A DNA stretch of 64,000 nt from Erigeron canadensis (lineage: Eukaryota > Streptophyta > Magnoliopsida > Asterales > Asteraceae), in contig NC_057768.1 in NCBI RefSeq assembly GCF_010389155.1, positions 48,339,633 to 48,403,632 of the forward strand, read 5' to 3'. The position numbers and the translations under genes are program-made. Below are positions 12,701 to 24,609 of this stretch, piece after piece. How positions within the stretch are numbered: position 1 is the first letter of the stretch; every line of letters starts with the position of its first letter. The notes beneath the pieces are model-generated. The model saw nothing but the letters and a program-made list of their open reading frames with translations, ran no database searches and had not been told where the DNA came from.

Positions 12701-13996
12701 ACATGTTAAAAATTACATATATGTAAAATATATTTAAAATATCCTTAATTATTATATTATACAATTAGTTCTTTATTTTTGAAAATATAACCATTGACTC
12801 TTTACATTAATTTCTAACACTACTCGTCGATGCCTCTACCACCAATAATAGTCTTTTCCCACTATCTCACCGTCACCGACACTAACAAAAATCTGCGACT
12901 ATTTTATGTATCTTAACCAAACTTGTATTTAACAAAATCTTAAATTATGCCACAATTACCCATAAATAGAAAAGAGAGACAATTGTTCTCTCCTTCACTA
13001 TCTGCCGTCTTTACTTCGGAATCCCTATCACTATTTGTTTGTCATGAACTTGAACAAGAGGAATTATAACATACGGAGTGTGATTATTTTTGTTTTCGAA
13101 CCTCCCCGGCCCATTGTCGACACTTGCAAAATGTAGAATCCGATTCTTGCAAATTAATATTCGTCCACTACCATTTTAACCGATTGTTAGAAATCTTTAG
13201 AAAGCCATTGATTGATTCTTCCAATCTTAGAAATCAAATAAGAAAGATAGTACGTTTAAAGTTTTAAATGATGTAACATTTTTACATAATGAACAACTAT
13301 TATTATAGTAAAATGTAAACAAATTAAGATTTAATTATGCAGGTGATGCAAAAGTAAGTGTATCGCTTAAGTTGGGAGACACATGCCCGAATGGTTGACT
13401 TGAAAGTTTGACCAGTAATCTTTGCTGTCTTAAAAGTATAAAACTAGTGATTGGATCAGAGATAGAAGATGGGTTGCAAATGAAGGTACAATATTTAATT
13501 CAAAAAGTACAAACGTATAAGCAATGACATGAATTCCAAGAAATTACTCGTTGTCATTCCAGTTATGCGAACTGCCACAGCATTAATTTGGTCTTGTGAT
13601 TGAAGTTATATTACTAACTTTTTCCTTTCAACTTGCCAATATTTTTATACACGATTGATGCATATAATGTTTTCTTTAGGTTGTATTTGTAGCGTTTATG
13701 TTACCACACACAAGACAGGCAAACGAATTGTTTGATTGAATATTCAATATGAGATTAATATGGACTAATATCATGTAACGTGTTAAAATCGTTAAGAAAT
13801 TTATCAAGACACGAATTGATCTGTTGAGATTCGTTATCCATGCATTAAGGACACGTTAAATTGACTCGTTAATACCCACTAAAAGGTCTTATCGCGTAAC
13901 TTGTTAAGATTTATATCGATATTTGATTTTAACATGTCCGTGTTTGAAAAGGTTTAATTTCGTGTAACATGCTATTTTAGTTCTAATGTGAAAGAG
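9797..13996. other. Intergenic, no gene recognised
   Basis: About 4.2 kb upstream of the endoglucanase gene. Apart from the 131-bp MITE at 10223-10353, a CT-rich stretch near 11590-11710 and a Helitron-like C-rich fragment near 12800-12900, nothing recognisable was found. No long reading frame occurs on either strand. Confidence 0.5.
10223..10353. mobile_element. Mutator-like MITE, 131 bp (family copy 1)
   Basis: Terminal inverted repeats GGGAAATGATATTGCTACAAC (left) and GGGAAGTGATATTCATACAAC (right, complemented). A perfect 9-bp duplication TTTCACAAA flanks it (10214-10222 and 10354-10362). The size, termini and 9-bp TSD point to a Mutator-derived MITE. Related copies lie at 38084-38213 and 59502-59632. 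Confidence 0.85.
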
Positions 13997-13999
13997 TAG

Positions 14000-14429
14000 G
14001 GGGTGCTTGGTTAGATGTATTTGGAGGTGAGAAATGATAATGATAATAAAAGACTATGTTTGGTTGAAAAAAAAAGTTTAATCAATACCAAAAGTGGGTA
14101 ATAAGCCATTATAGAGTCATTTGGGGTAATCACTATCCATTACCCAGTTTTTAATTTCTCTCCACTAACCACCTCCTAATTTTTCTCTCCACTCACCTCT
14201 TACATATCAACAACAACTTCCTGTACGTTATTCACATAACATAATTGTTATTTTTAATCTTATTAATCAATTTTTGACATTTTTATTTATATTAAATTAA
14301 TATATCTATTAACTTAATATATAATATTACTAATCAAGCAATATCAATATAATATAATACTTTGATTGCATTACTTAGTATTCCCATTATGTTTTCCGTT
14401 TTTATTACTCTATTTAAACCAAACACCCC
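14000..14429. mobile_element. PIF/Harbinger (Tourist)-like MITE
   Basis: The left end GGGGTGCTTGGTTAGAT and right end (complemented) GGGGTGTTTGGTTTAAAT are imperfect inverted repeats of a type common in plant MITEs. The flanking triplets are TAG and TAA. The interior is AT-rich and noncoding, about 430 bp in all. Confidence 0.6.
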
Positions 14430-14689
14430 TAAGTCTATTACACATTGCTCATGAGAAAAGTTTGGATGAAATGCCAACCTTATAAAATGCAAGCAATTGC
14501 AATATTAGAATTATATGGTAGAGTTTTTTTCTTTTAAGACTATACATCAAAAGTTATTCCATTGATTTTAGTTTATATTAATAAAGTTAATTAACACCAA
14601 TACAAGAATGCCTTCAAGATTATAATTCATTGTATCACGCAGGTATTTTTTGTTTTATTAAATAGTGATTATAATTATTTATCTACAAG

Positions 14690-16380
14690 GAGTTGGTTTA
14701 GTGTAATGAAAGCACTTGGCGGTTACCTTAAGGTCTTAAGTTCTGATATGTAAAATCGAGCTTTAAATTTATAAAATTAAAACTCTCTAAAAACTCACTA
14801 CTATGCACTCACGGGCAGTGGACCCGATCGTTTGTAATATAGTTAAGAGATAAGTCTGAGTTCGTTCTCAGGGATTGGAAATGATTAGTTGCTTATGAAA
14901 TGGTTTGGAAAACGGGTGTTGCTTCGAAAATCCTCTTGACAAATAAAGTAAATTGGTTTGCAAAATAATTGCATAAACTGAAAAAGATTTCAGACAATAT
15001 AATTAAAAGTCATCCACCTTGACTTCCCTCAACTTCAAATGTGATTGCATTTAATGAAGAACAAATTATCTAGAGTTTAAAGATAATCGTGACAAGATTA
15101 AGATACTCACGTGGTACCACCAACCGTGAACAAAATATCGAATCACCTAACTGCCAGTTAAATTACCCAAGCCGGTACCACCAAAACTAAGACAATTCTT
15201 CTAACAATCAGTTTTATTGACTATCAAATTATCAATTGAACCTATGTGACAATAGCGTGGTACCACCAACCGATATCAATCACGTTGACAAAATTAATCT
15301 TTTCTTAAAATGATATTCACTATCATACCATGAACTAGTGATAATTACTTATAGACAAGTAACCGTTTTAAAATCACATACACATTCAACTGGTACCAAC
15401 AACGAAGAATCATATGCAACCAATATCAAAATTAATTAATGAAAAGAATTAACATCATCAAGATCACAGAACAACGATAATTAAATAAACCCTTTTGAAT
15501 ATTGCAATCACATTATCCGTCTTGTTTCATCAAGGTGGATGATTAAACGTTTAGCCACTCATGATCAATCCACAATAATAAATAAAATAGAAAAGAAACA
15601 TGATGTACCAATCGTTTGATGAAAAGTAAATTGCAAGAAAATAAGTAGATACGATCTAGATGGGTGCCCGTGAATCTTCAACGAATCCGCCTAAGAAATA
15701 ATCTTGATTGGAGGAAGAAGAACCCTTGTAGAACAGCTCCTAGAAAGATTTTTTGATGATTGATTTCAACCTAGGGTTTGCTATATATACTCCCCCAAAA
15801 TCTGATGCAAAAACAAGGAAAGTCTTGTTTTCCCGTGCACCCACTGCGGCGCAGTGGGGTTGAGCCTTCCCTAACTGCGGCGCAGTGAGGTGTGGTTGGA
15901 CTTTGACTTCAAGTGACTGCGGCGCAGTGGCTTGTGTGACCACCACTGCGGCGCGGTCATTTTCCTCGGCCTTCATTTCTTCCTTTAGTGACTGCGGCGC
16001 AGTCACTTCGTGCCTTCCCGACTGCGGCACAGTCGGATAATTTCAATAAACTTCTGTGGATCTGGGCTGCGGCGCAGTGGACTCGATACATCTCCACTGC
16101 GGCGCAGTCCTGTACTTGTGTGGAGCCAAATTCTTTCGGTCTCGATTACTTGCCAAACTCTACCGTCTCCTCCACTCAATTTAACTCTCAACATCATAAC
16201 GCACTTCCGGGCCAATAATCATCCAAAAATGTACCAAATGAACGCGGACCTTGTTTAGAGCCTGTAAACACTAACAAACACCATAAACGCGCCAAATGCA
16301 TACAAAATGACTTAAAACATATAGTAAAATGGCCAATAACGATGTGGGTAATGGGTATAAATTAGTCACATCAAGTTCGA
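14690..16380. mobile_element. LTR-retrotransposon-like noncoding region (LARD-like)
   Basis: A 1.7-kb region unlike its AT-rich surroundings. It contains a stretch reminiscent of plant retroelement leaders (CGGGCAGTGGACCCGATCG near 14815, then GTTCGTTCTCAGGGATTGG near 14862). Four GGTACCA-containing repeats follow (15113, 15174, 15258, 15392), then a TATA-like CTATATATAC at 15781, the palindrome array, and a right end reading TAATGGGTATAAATTAGTCA. No gag or pol frame is present. Boundaries and TSD could not be fixed, so the class is an inference. Confidence 0.4.
15843..16108 (+). repeat. Array of eight ACTGCGGCGCAGT palindromes (array 1)
   Basis: Copies start at 15843, 15874, 15916, 15945, 15991, 16021, 16066 and 16096. 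Five are exact; variants are ACTGCGGCGCGGT (15945), ACTGCGGCACAGT (16021) and GCTGCGGCGCAGT (16066). Start-to-start spacings are 31, 42, 29, 46, 30, 45 and 30: short and long steps alternate, for a composite period of about 75. Spacer sequences differ, yet the motif persists. In three copies the flanks also pair: CCC/GGG (15843), GTG/CAC (15991) and CCG/CGG (16021). Function unknown. Confidence 0.9.
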
Positions 16381-18413
16381 TTCACGCTTGGAACAAAAAA
16401 TATTCTTTTAAGATACTTGTGATCAATGAAACCTAGGTCCATATGTGAAGTTCTATGGACGCGGGTACAATTCTTTGAGATGTCCTGATCATGCGGAAAT
16501 TAGAATGGAAGTATCGTACCGACATTATATGGCTCATATGGGATAAGTTGATGATTATTCAATAATGATACTGGGGCTAGGATTCCTCTCATTTACCCTC
16601 CACCTCCCTCGATTTATTACTATTTTATCTTTGATTAAATGTTGACGGGTGTACATGTCTTAAAAGTTAATTAAGTAGAATTAAATGTAAAATAAATTTT
16701 GCTACTATACACGGTTTAGCAAAAAACTACGAGATTATAAAATTTGCTCTATATGTTGTTAAATGATTGTTTAACATACAGAAAAAATGGTATTAGTCTA
16801 TAATAATTTTTGTGTTTATAACTCCTACTCTACTCATCTGTTTGTGCATGTGACACGCAAAAATATATGATAAATTGATAGATAACTGAAAAATGTCATC
16901 ATCTCTATGTGTAGATGGATGATGCTTAAAATATGAAAGAAAAAAACAATACAACATTGTTCTTAATTAATAACATATATAATTTTGTTTTCTTGGGTGG
17001 TCCAAAGGAATGGGAGGGATATTAGGACTCATCAATTACGCATGCAATGCCTTGACCACAATACGCATGCACCCATAATTCTTTTACAAACTCCATACAA
17101 GATTGAAGACCGCCCCCAATTTGCTTTGTTAAAAAGTTCCTTAATATTTTAAGGGCATTGTGCTGAAGAACCACCCGTGGATAATTGAATTATTGAAGTT
17201 AAAATTAAAATCAAACTTAAGTTATAGTATTATTCATCTTTTAATACTAGTACTATTGTTATGTACTTTTTTGAGGGTAAACTTGACACGGTTTTATGTC
17301 TCATTTGTACGAGTTGAGACTCCATGTACCTAACCACTTATGTATGACTTGATCATGTACGATAACAACCTTGGGTTAAAGGCATACACAAAAAAAAAGG
17401 TAAAGTGAGAGTGAGACATTTTAAGTAAGGTATTCATGGAGAGTTGGACATTTGACTTTAATATGTGCCTAGCTCGGTTTTATTTTGGTCATTTTTCGAA
17501 CTCTTTTATGGGAGAAGTTGGAAGTGGGCATCTTACGAGAATTTCAACACCGTCTTACAATTTGCAATGTTATCGTTTAATTAGCTAGCAAGAATATGTA
17601 TCAATGAAACTGTTGTCTATGTTATTCTAAATATGGTTTCACTTTGTTTATTTTCAGACTTAATCTTATGCGGTGTCGTCCCATGGATTTTAAAGACCCT
17701 GCGTTACATTATTTATAAGGACCTTTATCCATATCATTTACGTATTCTCTCATTTTATAGAACAAAAAAAATACCTTTTATAATTAGCAAATCCAGACAG
17801 AAACACAATATCACATTGTAATTGTTGGGTATTATGATATGAATATTTAATATTAGCAAAAGAAAATTAAACTTTTGAACCCTCAAACAAAACTATATTT
17901 AATATTAGCTAGGCCCTATTCATTTGAACATGTTGAACACCCTCAAATCCGGCCCTGATCTTATGTTTATTCTTTTGTCAAATGTTCGTCATATATATAT
18001 GGACCGACATCTTTGGTTTGTTTTGAGTTTAAACTTAAAAGCAGTGAATACCAACTTGGCCCATATTGTCATTTTCTATATTTAATTTTTTTGATTTTAT
18101 ACAGTGCAAAATGGATGTATTAGGCTTTGTTTGTGCTTTTTTATACATGACCATCATTTGTAATTACATGATTTGGACCATACTTTGTCGAAGCATATTA
18201 CTTTTCTATAAGGTGGTCCTTGTTTATATGCAATACAAGTAGTTACCTGGCATCTAATTGTATTCTATATAAGAATCAAATGTTGTTTGTAATCTATCTA
18301 CGTGCTTAATAAGATTATCTCTCAACGGTCGAGACTTGTGTTTTCAGGGTTGTAATCTAACTACATGTCCAGGAATTTCTACATGTGCCATTGATAGGTT
18401 TTTGAATATAAAT
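16381..18413. other. Intergenic, no gene recognised
   Basis: About 2 kb of AT-rich DNA. The longest open frame, near 17633-17821, has no recognisable domain and no coding character. No bounded repeat was identified. Confidence 0.5.
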
Positions 18414-18690
18414 AAGAGTAAATTACATTTTTCGTTCCTAAAGTTGGCATGTTTTTCACTTTTGATCCTTAAACTTTAAAAATTACAATTTTGACCCTAA
18501 AGTTGGCCAATTTTTTCAATAATCGTTCTTTGGCCTTACGGCGTTAAAAAATGGCCGTGAACGTACACACGTGCTAGACACGTGAGGGCACTAATGTCAT
18601 TTCACGTTACACCGAGGGATGAAAAGTGAAAAAATAGCTACCTGAGGGACGAAAAATGAAAAAATAACTACTTGAGAGACGAAAAATAAA
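18414..18690 (+). mobile_element. Half of a Mutator-like element (single terminal arm)
   Basis: It begins GAGTAAATTACATTTTTCG and continues through a sequence closely related to the left arm of the complete element at 22459-23432, including the ACGGCGTTAA and ACACGTGAGGG blocks. No matching right arm follows, so it is a truncated copy. Confidence 0.6.
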
Positions 18691-19479
18691 ATTCATACAA
18701 ATAAATTTATTCTTCCATTCATTCTTTTCCGATGAAATTTTCCGATCAAGTCGGAAAATTTACCATATATGGTAGCTATATAAATTGTATATCTATATCT
18801 ACTAGCTAGTCCTAATACCCATACGATTTATGGTAACTATATAAATTGTATCATAAAATAATTTAAATATGTCTCATACATGATTCGTGAGTATGAAATA
18901 AATTGTGGTTAAAGTAAATTGATTAACAAAGCTAAATTATAATAAACAACAATGATAAATATAATATATGTTTAGTTAGAATTTTGGATTTACCTTAAAA
19001 ATTTTAAACCACATCAAAACTGAAATTTGTAATCATAGTAGATGATAACAAATAGCCTTGTAATTTCGGAAATTAAACTCAAAATTTTGAAGTATTCATG
19101 TTAATAACTTATTATAATTCATATAAGTAATAAAAGTTGAAGAATTGAAAATGAAAAATAGACAATTTATTAATGAGAAACGATTAATTAAATAAGATTA
19201 TAATATTTTTTGTATTAATAAGTCAAGAGTTAGAGTTTACAACTAAGTCTAATAAGGAAATTGAATTTATATACAACTAAAAAAAAGCTAATTTTAACCA
19301 AAATATTAAATTACGTGTCGATCAAAGATTACGACACGTGTCGTTTCAAGAATATGTCAATCATGTTTTAGTTTATTAGTAGATATCTTCTATAATATAA
19401 AGTAAATTTTATTTTCAGTTTCAACATTGAGTTTTATGTTTCAAGAATTTTATGTTTAAACAATTTATAAAAATCACAT

Positions 19480-19680
19480 TACATCAATAAGCTAAACTAC
19501 TCGTCGGTGTCACCACTACCAGAACAACCAATAATTGTCCACAATCACCGCCGCCGACACCGTACCGCCACCACCACCACCTGTCACCGCCATCACCGCC
19601 ACTGCTGCGCACTACCACCACACGTCACCGTCGTCACCATCATTACATCGTCACCACCGCCAAGGGGCGGATGTAAGTGC
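19480..19680 (+). mobile_element. Helitron-like C-rich fragment
   Basis: The phrase ACATCAATAAGCTAAACTACTCG leads into a CCACCGCC-rich block, as in the 3' halves of the copies near 30.1 and 63.0 kb. The terminal hairpin and CTAGT are missing. Confidence 0.35.
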
Positions 19681-20539
19681 ATAACACCGGGGGTAATGCC
19701 CCCTATCACTTTGGGCCAATCGTTTTACATGTGTAGAGTTTTTGTCTTAAAGAACTAGGAAATCCCATACTTATTCACAATGCCCCACATGAAGCCTTCT
19801 GTGTTTATCAAATACACCAAAGCCTAAAGTAAATTTCATTTTAGTTTTCTGGCATAAATAAATGTGGGCCGCTTAAGTAATAATACTTTTTGCTAGTATT
19901 TTCTCATTTATCTATTACACTCTCAAAATGACAAAAGTGATACAACTTTGATGAATACTGAAAATATATGATTTTATTTAAAAGTTTAAAAATTATATTT
20001 TGATTTGCAAAACACAAACGTGACCTGTACATGCATATATTTATTTTAGTAATTTTGCTATATTCATTCTTTTACAATCCCATTGAGCTTTTTGGAAGTT
20101 TGAAACTATCGAAGAAAACATATATGAATGGATATAGAGAAATTACAAATGCATAGATATAACAACTAATTTGATGAAAAAGATAGTAACAAGATAAGTT
20201 TAACATCTTACAAGTGATACATCAGATACATATAAACGTTTTTAAGACATTTTAGTAATAAATATAACGAGTGTTGTATAGGTAAACAAGCTTGTAATTT
20301 TCAAAAATTATGTTTTAATATCTTGGTTAATTTTGGTTGGAATACACAAAATAAAAAGTCCGCATGCATGAATAAATTGTGATTTGTTTACTAAACTATT
20401 GTTAAAGATAAAAGAGGATAAAATTGAAACATTATATGATAATCTTTGTATTCTACCAAACCTAGTTTAATCTCTTTTTCTCCGCTTACCACTTATCCTA
20501 TTCGTTTTATCACCTTTGTCATTGTGCTCCTACATACGA

Positions 20540-20627
20540 AAATCCTGGATTCACCTCTGACCACTGCCGCAACCTCCATCACCGTTGCCGCTATTATATC
20601 GCTGCATCGCGCAGGTACTGTTCTAGT
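20540..20627 (+). mobile_element. Helitron-like 3' end
   Basis: A C-rich triplet block (CCTCCATCACCGTTGCCGC) is followed by GCATCGCGCAGGTACTGTT and CTAGT at 20623-20627, closely matching the ends at 30281 and 63107. The upstream part is not recognisable. Confidence 0.45.
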
Positions 20628-21099
20628 TAGTTTGATTGGAGAAGATAAGCAACAATTGGACCTTTTAACTAATAATAAGCTCCGTCGCCAGCCGGTTAGG
20701 AAAATTGACGGCGTAAGGCCGTGGGAACAAAAAGAACGTGCTGTGGGGTTGTCGACGGCGAATGTTGTATAGTCATGTGATGGCACGTGCTCATCTGACA
20801 ACATAAAATCAAAGTATATGTATCATGTGATATTTCGCCACCAAATGAGATGAAGCCACGACACACCTTCTTTTCCTCATTTATTGCTACGACCCTATCA
20901 CAATCCAGTATCCACCACGCGAGGGCCTCTAATATTTTTCTTGAGGTTATAACATTGAATGTAAAATACCAGAAAATGATATATCTTCTTTTTTTTTTTT
21001 TTTAAAGTAAAGTTCTCATTCAAACTCACCCCGACAAAACGCCGGCGGTATATATATGTACAAGTATTACGTCAACATACTATATAATCTTAAATTTAC

Positions 21100-22093
21100 A
21101 CCAATCGCTTCAAGAAATACTATTATGCCTCGATCTATTCTTGAACCACAGATAACCAATCGACTTAATTCCTTGTAGCAAGCTATTGATCTTAAGGGTA
21201 GCATTCTCGAACTTGATGTCATTCCTTGCTTTCCAAATGCTCCAACACCCAATGATAATAATTCCTTCTAGCGCTTCTTTCTCCTCCTTCGACTTCATCG
21301 ACCTCTCATGAATATCTAAGAGATCCTTTAGTTCAAACACAAAAAAAGGAGCAGTATTACACCAAGCTTGGACCATGTGCCAAACTCTAGCCGCAACCAC
21401 ACAATCGCAGAACAGATGGTCCACTGTTTCCATATTCTCACCACACAAAACACACTCCAAATCGGAGCTGCCACCATAGACACACTTCCGATCCAGCAAG
21501 GCCTTCATGGTGGGGATGCGGTACATCATAGCTCTCAACATAAAGAGATTACATTTCCGGGGACCCATTTGCACCACTTGAAAACATAGTTATCCCCGTA
21601 GTCGGTTCCAGAACTAAGGAACTCCTTCACACTCTTCACAGTCAACATGCCGTCATTCCCACCCGTCCAACACCATTTATCAGACCCGTTTATACCTATA
21701 ACATTTTCCAAACTGACCAAAAGACTGACTAGCTCGCTAAGAGCGCTAGCAGACCTAGGTTGGCTCCTCCAATCCCAACAAACTTGCAATTCGTTGTTAC
21801 TTCTGACCAATCTATCACTAACCCGAACTTTTTTTTCCTTTTCTAACTTGAACAAGTCAGGATATAAATCCATAAGCGGACCATCTCCCAACCAATGGTC
21901 GACCCAAAATTTTATATCATTACCGTCGCCTAGGACATCTTTAATGCAGTTTTTTTATCCCTTTACCGCCAATTTTCACAGCCTCAACAGATTTAATAAT
22001 ATTAGACCACGTACTAGGGATATACTTGTTGTAAGGAATATAAGACCAACCTCTCTTGGTGTCGTGAATCGCAGCGATAATCATCTAAAATAA
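21100..22093 (-). pseudogene. LINE (non-LTR retrotransposon) 3' fragment with RT zinc-binding domain
   Basis: Reading on the minus strand, 22090-21540 encodes reverse-transcriptase-downstream sequence (GWSYIPYNKYIPSTWSNI, then WGDGPLMDLYPDLF and KWCWTGGNDGMLTVKS). A shifted frame continues at 21577-21110 with a zinc-binding domain (CVLCGENMETVDHLFCDCVVAARVW) and WSIWKARNDIKFEN. This order is the zf-RVT end of plant LINEs. The frame breaks near 21550 (WCKWVP to RKCNLF) and again near 21900-21960, so it is not functional. The element's start is missing. Confidence 0.85.
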
Positions 22094-22458
22094 AATTTGA
22101 CATGTATAATCTTAATTTTTTTTTCTTATTTTATCTCTTGATTTTTTAGGTTTTTTTATATGTTTTAATCATAATTAAGATTGAAAGAATTATTAAAAGG
22201 GTCAGTTTAAAAAGGATTTATCATTATCCAAATACATAAAAACACCAAAAGTCAAACACAAGTAGTAGATAGATTGCTCATATTTTTAAATTTTTTCTCC
22301 ACATAGAGGTATTAAAAAAAAGGGCTAAAAATAAGCATTTCTACTTCGAATGAGTTCTCTAACGCAGTCCCGGTTAAAACAACGTTTACTAGACCTGACA
22401 CTGTCAAATCACGACACGAACTTTCCAGCGAAATTCGTTATTCAAAAAAAAAAACTTA

Positions 22459-23432
22459 GAGTAAATTACACTTTTCGTCCCTAAAATTGGCACGTTTTGC
22501 ACTTTTCATCCCTTAGGTGAAAAATTTACAATTTTGACCTTAAACTTGGCAGAGTTTTGCAATCGACGTTCCTTGGTCATACGGCGTTAAGTTTCAGTCG
22601 TTAAGTCCCACACGTGCAAAACACGTGAGGGACTAAAAGTGCAAAAGGTGATTAGTTCAGGGACGAAAACTGAAACTTACATTATATATTGTCATCATCT
22701 TCATCTTCTCCGGCTGGGTGGTCGGAAAATTCGTCGGAAAACTTAAAGTGCCGATATTTCACTCGTTTCTAACCAAAAGATTTCAGATTCAACATTTGCC
22801 GGAAAACTCAAAATCTTGCCGGAAAACAAACTGCCGACCAAACTCAACGAAATGAATAAATCATCACATCAACATGCTCAGAATTTTATCGCGAATAAAA
22901 CCTTGTGATTTCCAGATCGATTTGAGATAGAAGATCAATAACATGAAATTATGACCTTTTTTTGCTTGATCTAAATCCATGACGTTTTGTTGCTTGATCT
23001 AAATCCAATGTGACCACGGTATTTTGAGTTTTTTGGCAAGTGTTGAATTTGAAATCTTTTGGTTATGATTCGTGCGAAAATTAATTTTGAGAAGTTTGTT
23101 GGTAATTTCGTGGTCTAATTCAAAGAAACAAGTGAGATATCGACATTAAGTTTTCCGATGAATTTTCTGGCCACTCAGCCGGAGAAGATGAAGATGATGA
23201 CAATATATAATGTAAATTTCAGTTTTCGTCTCTGAACTAGTCACCTTTTTCACTTTTAGTCCCTCACGTGTTTTCCACGTGTGGGACTTAACGGCTGAAA
23301 CTTAACGCCGTATGGCCAAGGGATGTCAATTGCAAAGTTCTGCCAAGTTTAAGGTTAAAATTGTAATTTTTTTACTTAAGGGATGAAAAGTGCAAAACGT
23401 GCCAACTTTAGAGACGAAAGGTGTAATTTACT
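22459..23432. mobile_element. Mutator-like non-autonomous element with long inverted repeats
   Basis: A 974-bp element flanked by a perfect 9-bp duplication AAAAACTTA (22450-22458 and 23433-23441). The ends are GAGTAAATTACAC and, complemented, AGTAAATTACAC. The inverted arms are each about 300 bp, with shared blocks CCCTAAAATTGGCACGTTTT, ACACGTGAGGGACT and CATCTTCATCTTCTCCGGCTG. The core (about 22790-23110) has no coding frame. The 9-bp TSD assigns it to the Mutator superfamily. Confidence 0.85.
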
Positions 23433-23798
23433 AAAAACTTATATAGATGCATACATTAAACAAGTGCGAAGGAAAGGATACAAAACAATCATGAAAGTAC
23501 ATTAGTTAAATAGTGTACATCTCTTCTTAATTTACGTAACTAGTTAGTAGTAACATGCGTAGAAAAATAATGTTAAAAGAAAAAACAAGCATAAAAAAAT
23601 AACACGGACTACAATATGTTAAAACATTATATAAGCAGCTACTATATGTTTTATATTGGTCTTAATACTCGTACGATATGCAAATTGACCATATTTATTG
23701 TACGATTATTTATTTTTGTTTCTGGAAATAATACTTGACATGCTTTATGAGTCTCTCTAATGCTAGTTTCATAGTGAACTTATCCTATTAATATTTAC

Positions 23799-24602
23799 CA
23801 ATATACTAAAACAGAATTGATGTTTTTTTTTTATAAACACTTGGCTTAATATTTATACAACATGTGTCCTTTTTAAATTCCTAATTTTAAATTACTTTAT
23901 TACTATCAAACACTAATTTAATCATTAATATAATATCTGGCGAAATCTCTTCAAAACAGCTGTTAAATGATCCGTCGTCGGTAGAGTAAAAAGGATGGTT
24001 GTATGGGTGAATGTGTAATGGTGAAGATTGTAGATCTACCAATATACTAAAAACAATTGTAACATCTATTAATTAATATGTGACACAATATTTGAACGAA
24101 ACCTATTTTTAAAATTTAGGTAGATAGATTTTAATTACCTTATATAATTTCAAGCTATATATCTATATATATAATTTAAAAAATATATAATTGTTTTATA
24201 ATTATTATTTTCATATAATGTATCTATTTGTTTAAAAAATATCTGTTAATAATACTAATCGTTAACTTACCTAATCTATTGATATATAATGATAAAAATA
24301 TTAGAAACCTTATTTATTCGTTGATGATTCATGTAATTAACAAATGGAGTTTGCAACAAACTCAAGTTCTTCCAAATTCGTAATTAACAAATGGAGTTTG
24401 CAACAAACTCAAGTTCTTCCAAATTCTATATTCCTAAACGATTACATAAAGATTATTTATTAGATATTTTATTAATGATTAAATTAGTGTTTGATAGTAT
24501 AATAAGGTAATTTAAAATTAGAAATTTAAAAAGAACATATGTCGTATAAATAATAAGCCAAATGTCCATAAAAAAAAGCATCAATCCTGTTTTAGTATAT
24601 TG
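23799..24602. mobile_element. Long-inverted-repeat element, unclassified, with nested second end
   Basis: Left arm 23799-23940 and right arm 24460-24602 are inverted copies starting CAATATACTAAAACAG. An additional ACCAATATACTAAAAACAATTG at 24037 resembles the same end and suggests nesting. A 47-bp direct duplication (24334-24380 and 24381-24426) lies inside. No convincing TSD or transposase was found. Confidence 0.55.
24334..24426 (+). repeat. 47-bp tandem duplication
   Basis: Two near-identical direct copies of a block containing ACAAATGGAGTTTGCAACAA, adjacent to each other. Recent local duplication. Confidence 0.85.
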
Positions 24603-24609
24603 TTAGATA

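Noticed and set aside
15843..16108. CRISPR-like appearance of repeats and unique spacers
   Set aside because: Repeats are only 13 bases, spacers vary in two size classes, there are no cas genes, and the DNA is plant nuclear.
15740..16258. Overlapping open frames on both strands across the palindrome array
   Set aside because: They arise from the repeated GC-rich palindrome, read equally well on both strands, and resemble no protein.
20446..20804. Opposing frames of about 105 codons
   Set aside because: Low-complexity Helitron-like 3' region; no domain and no codon character.
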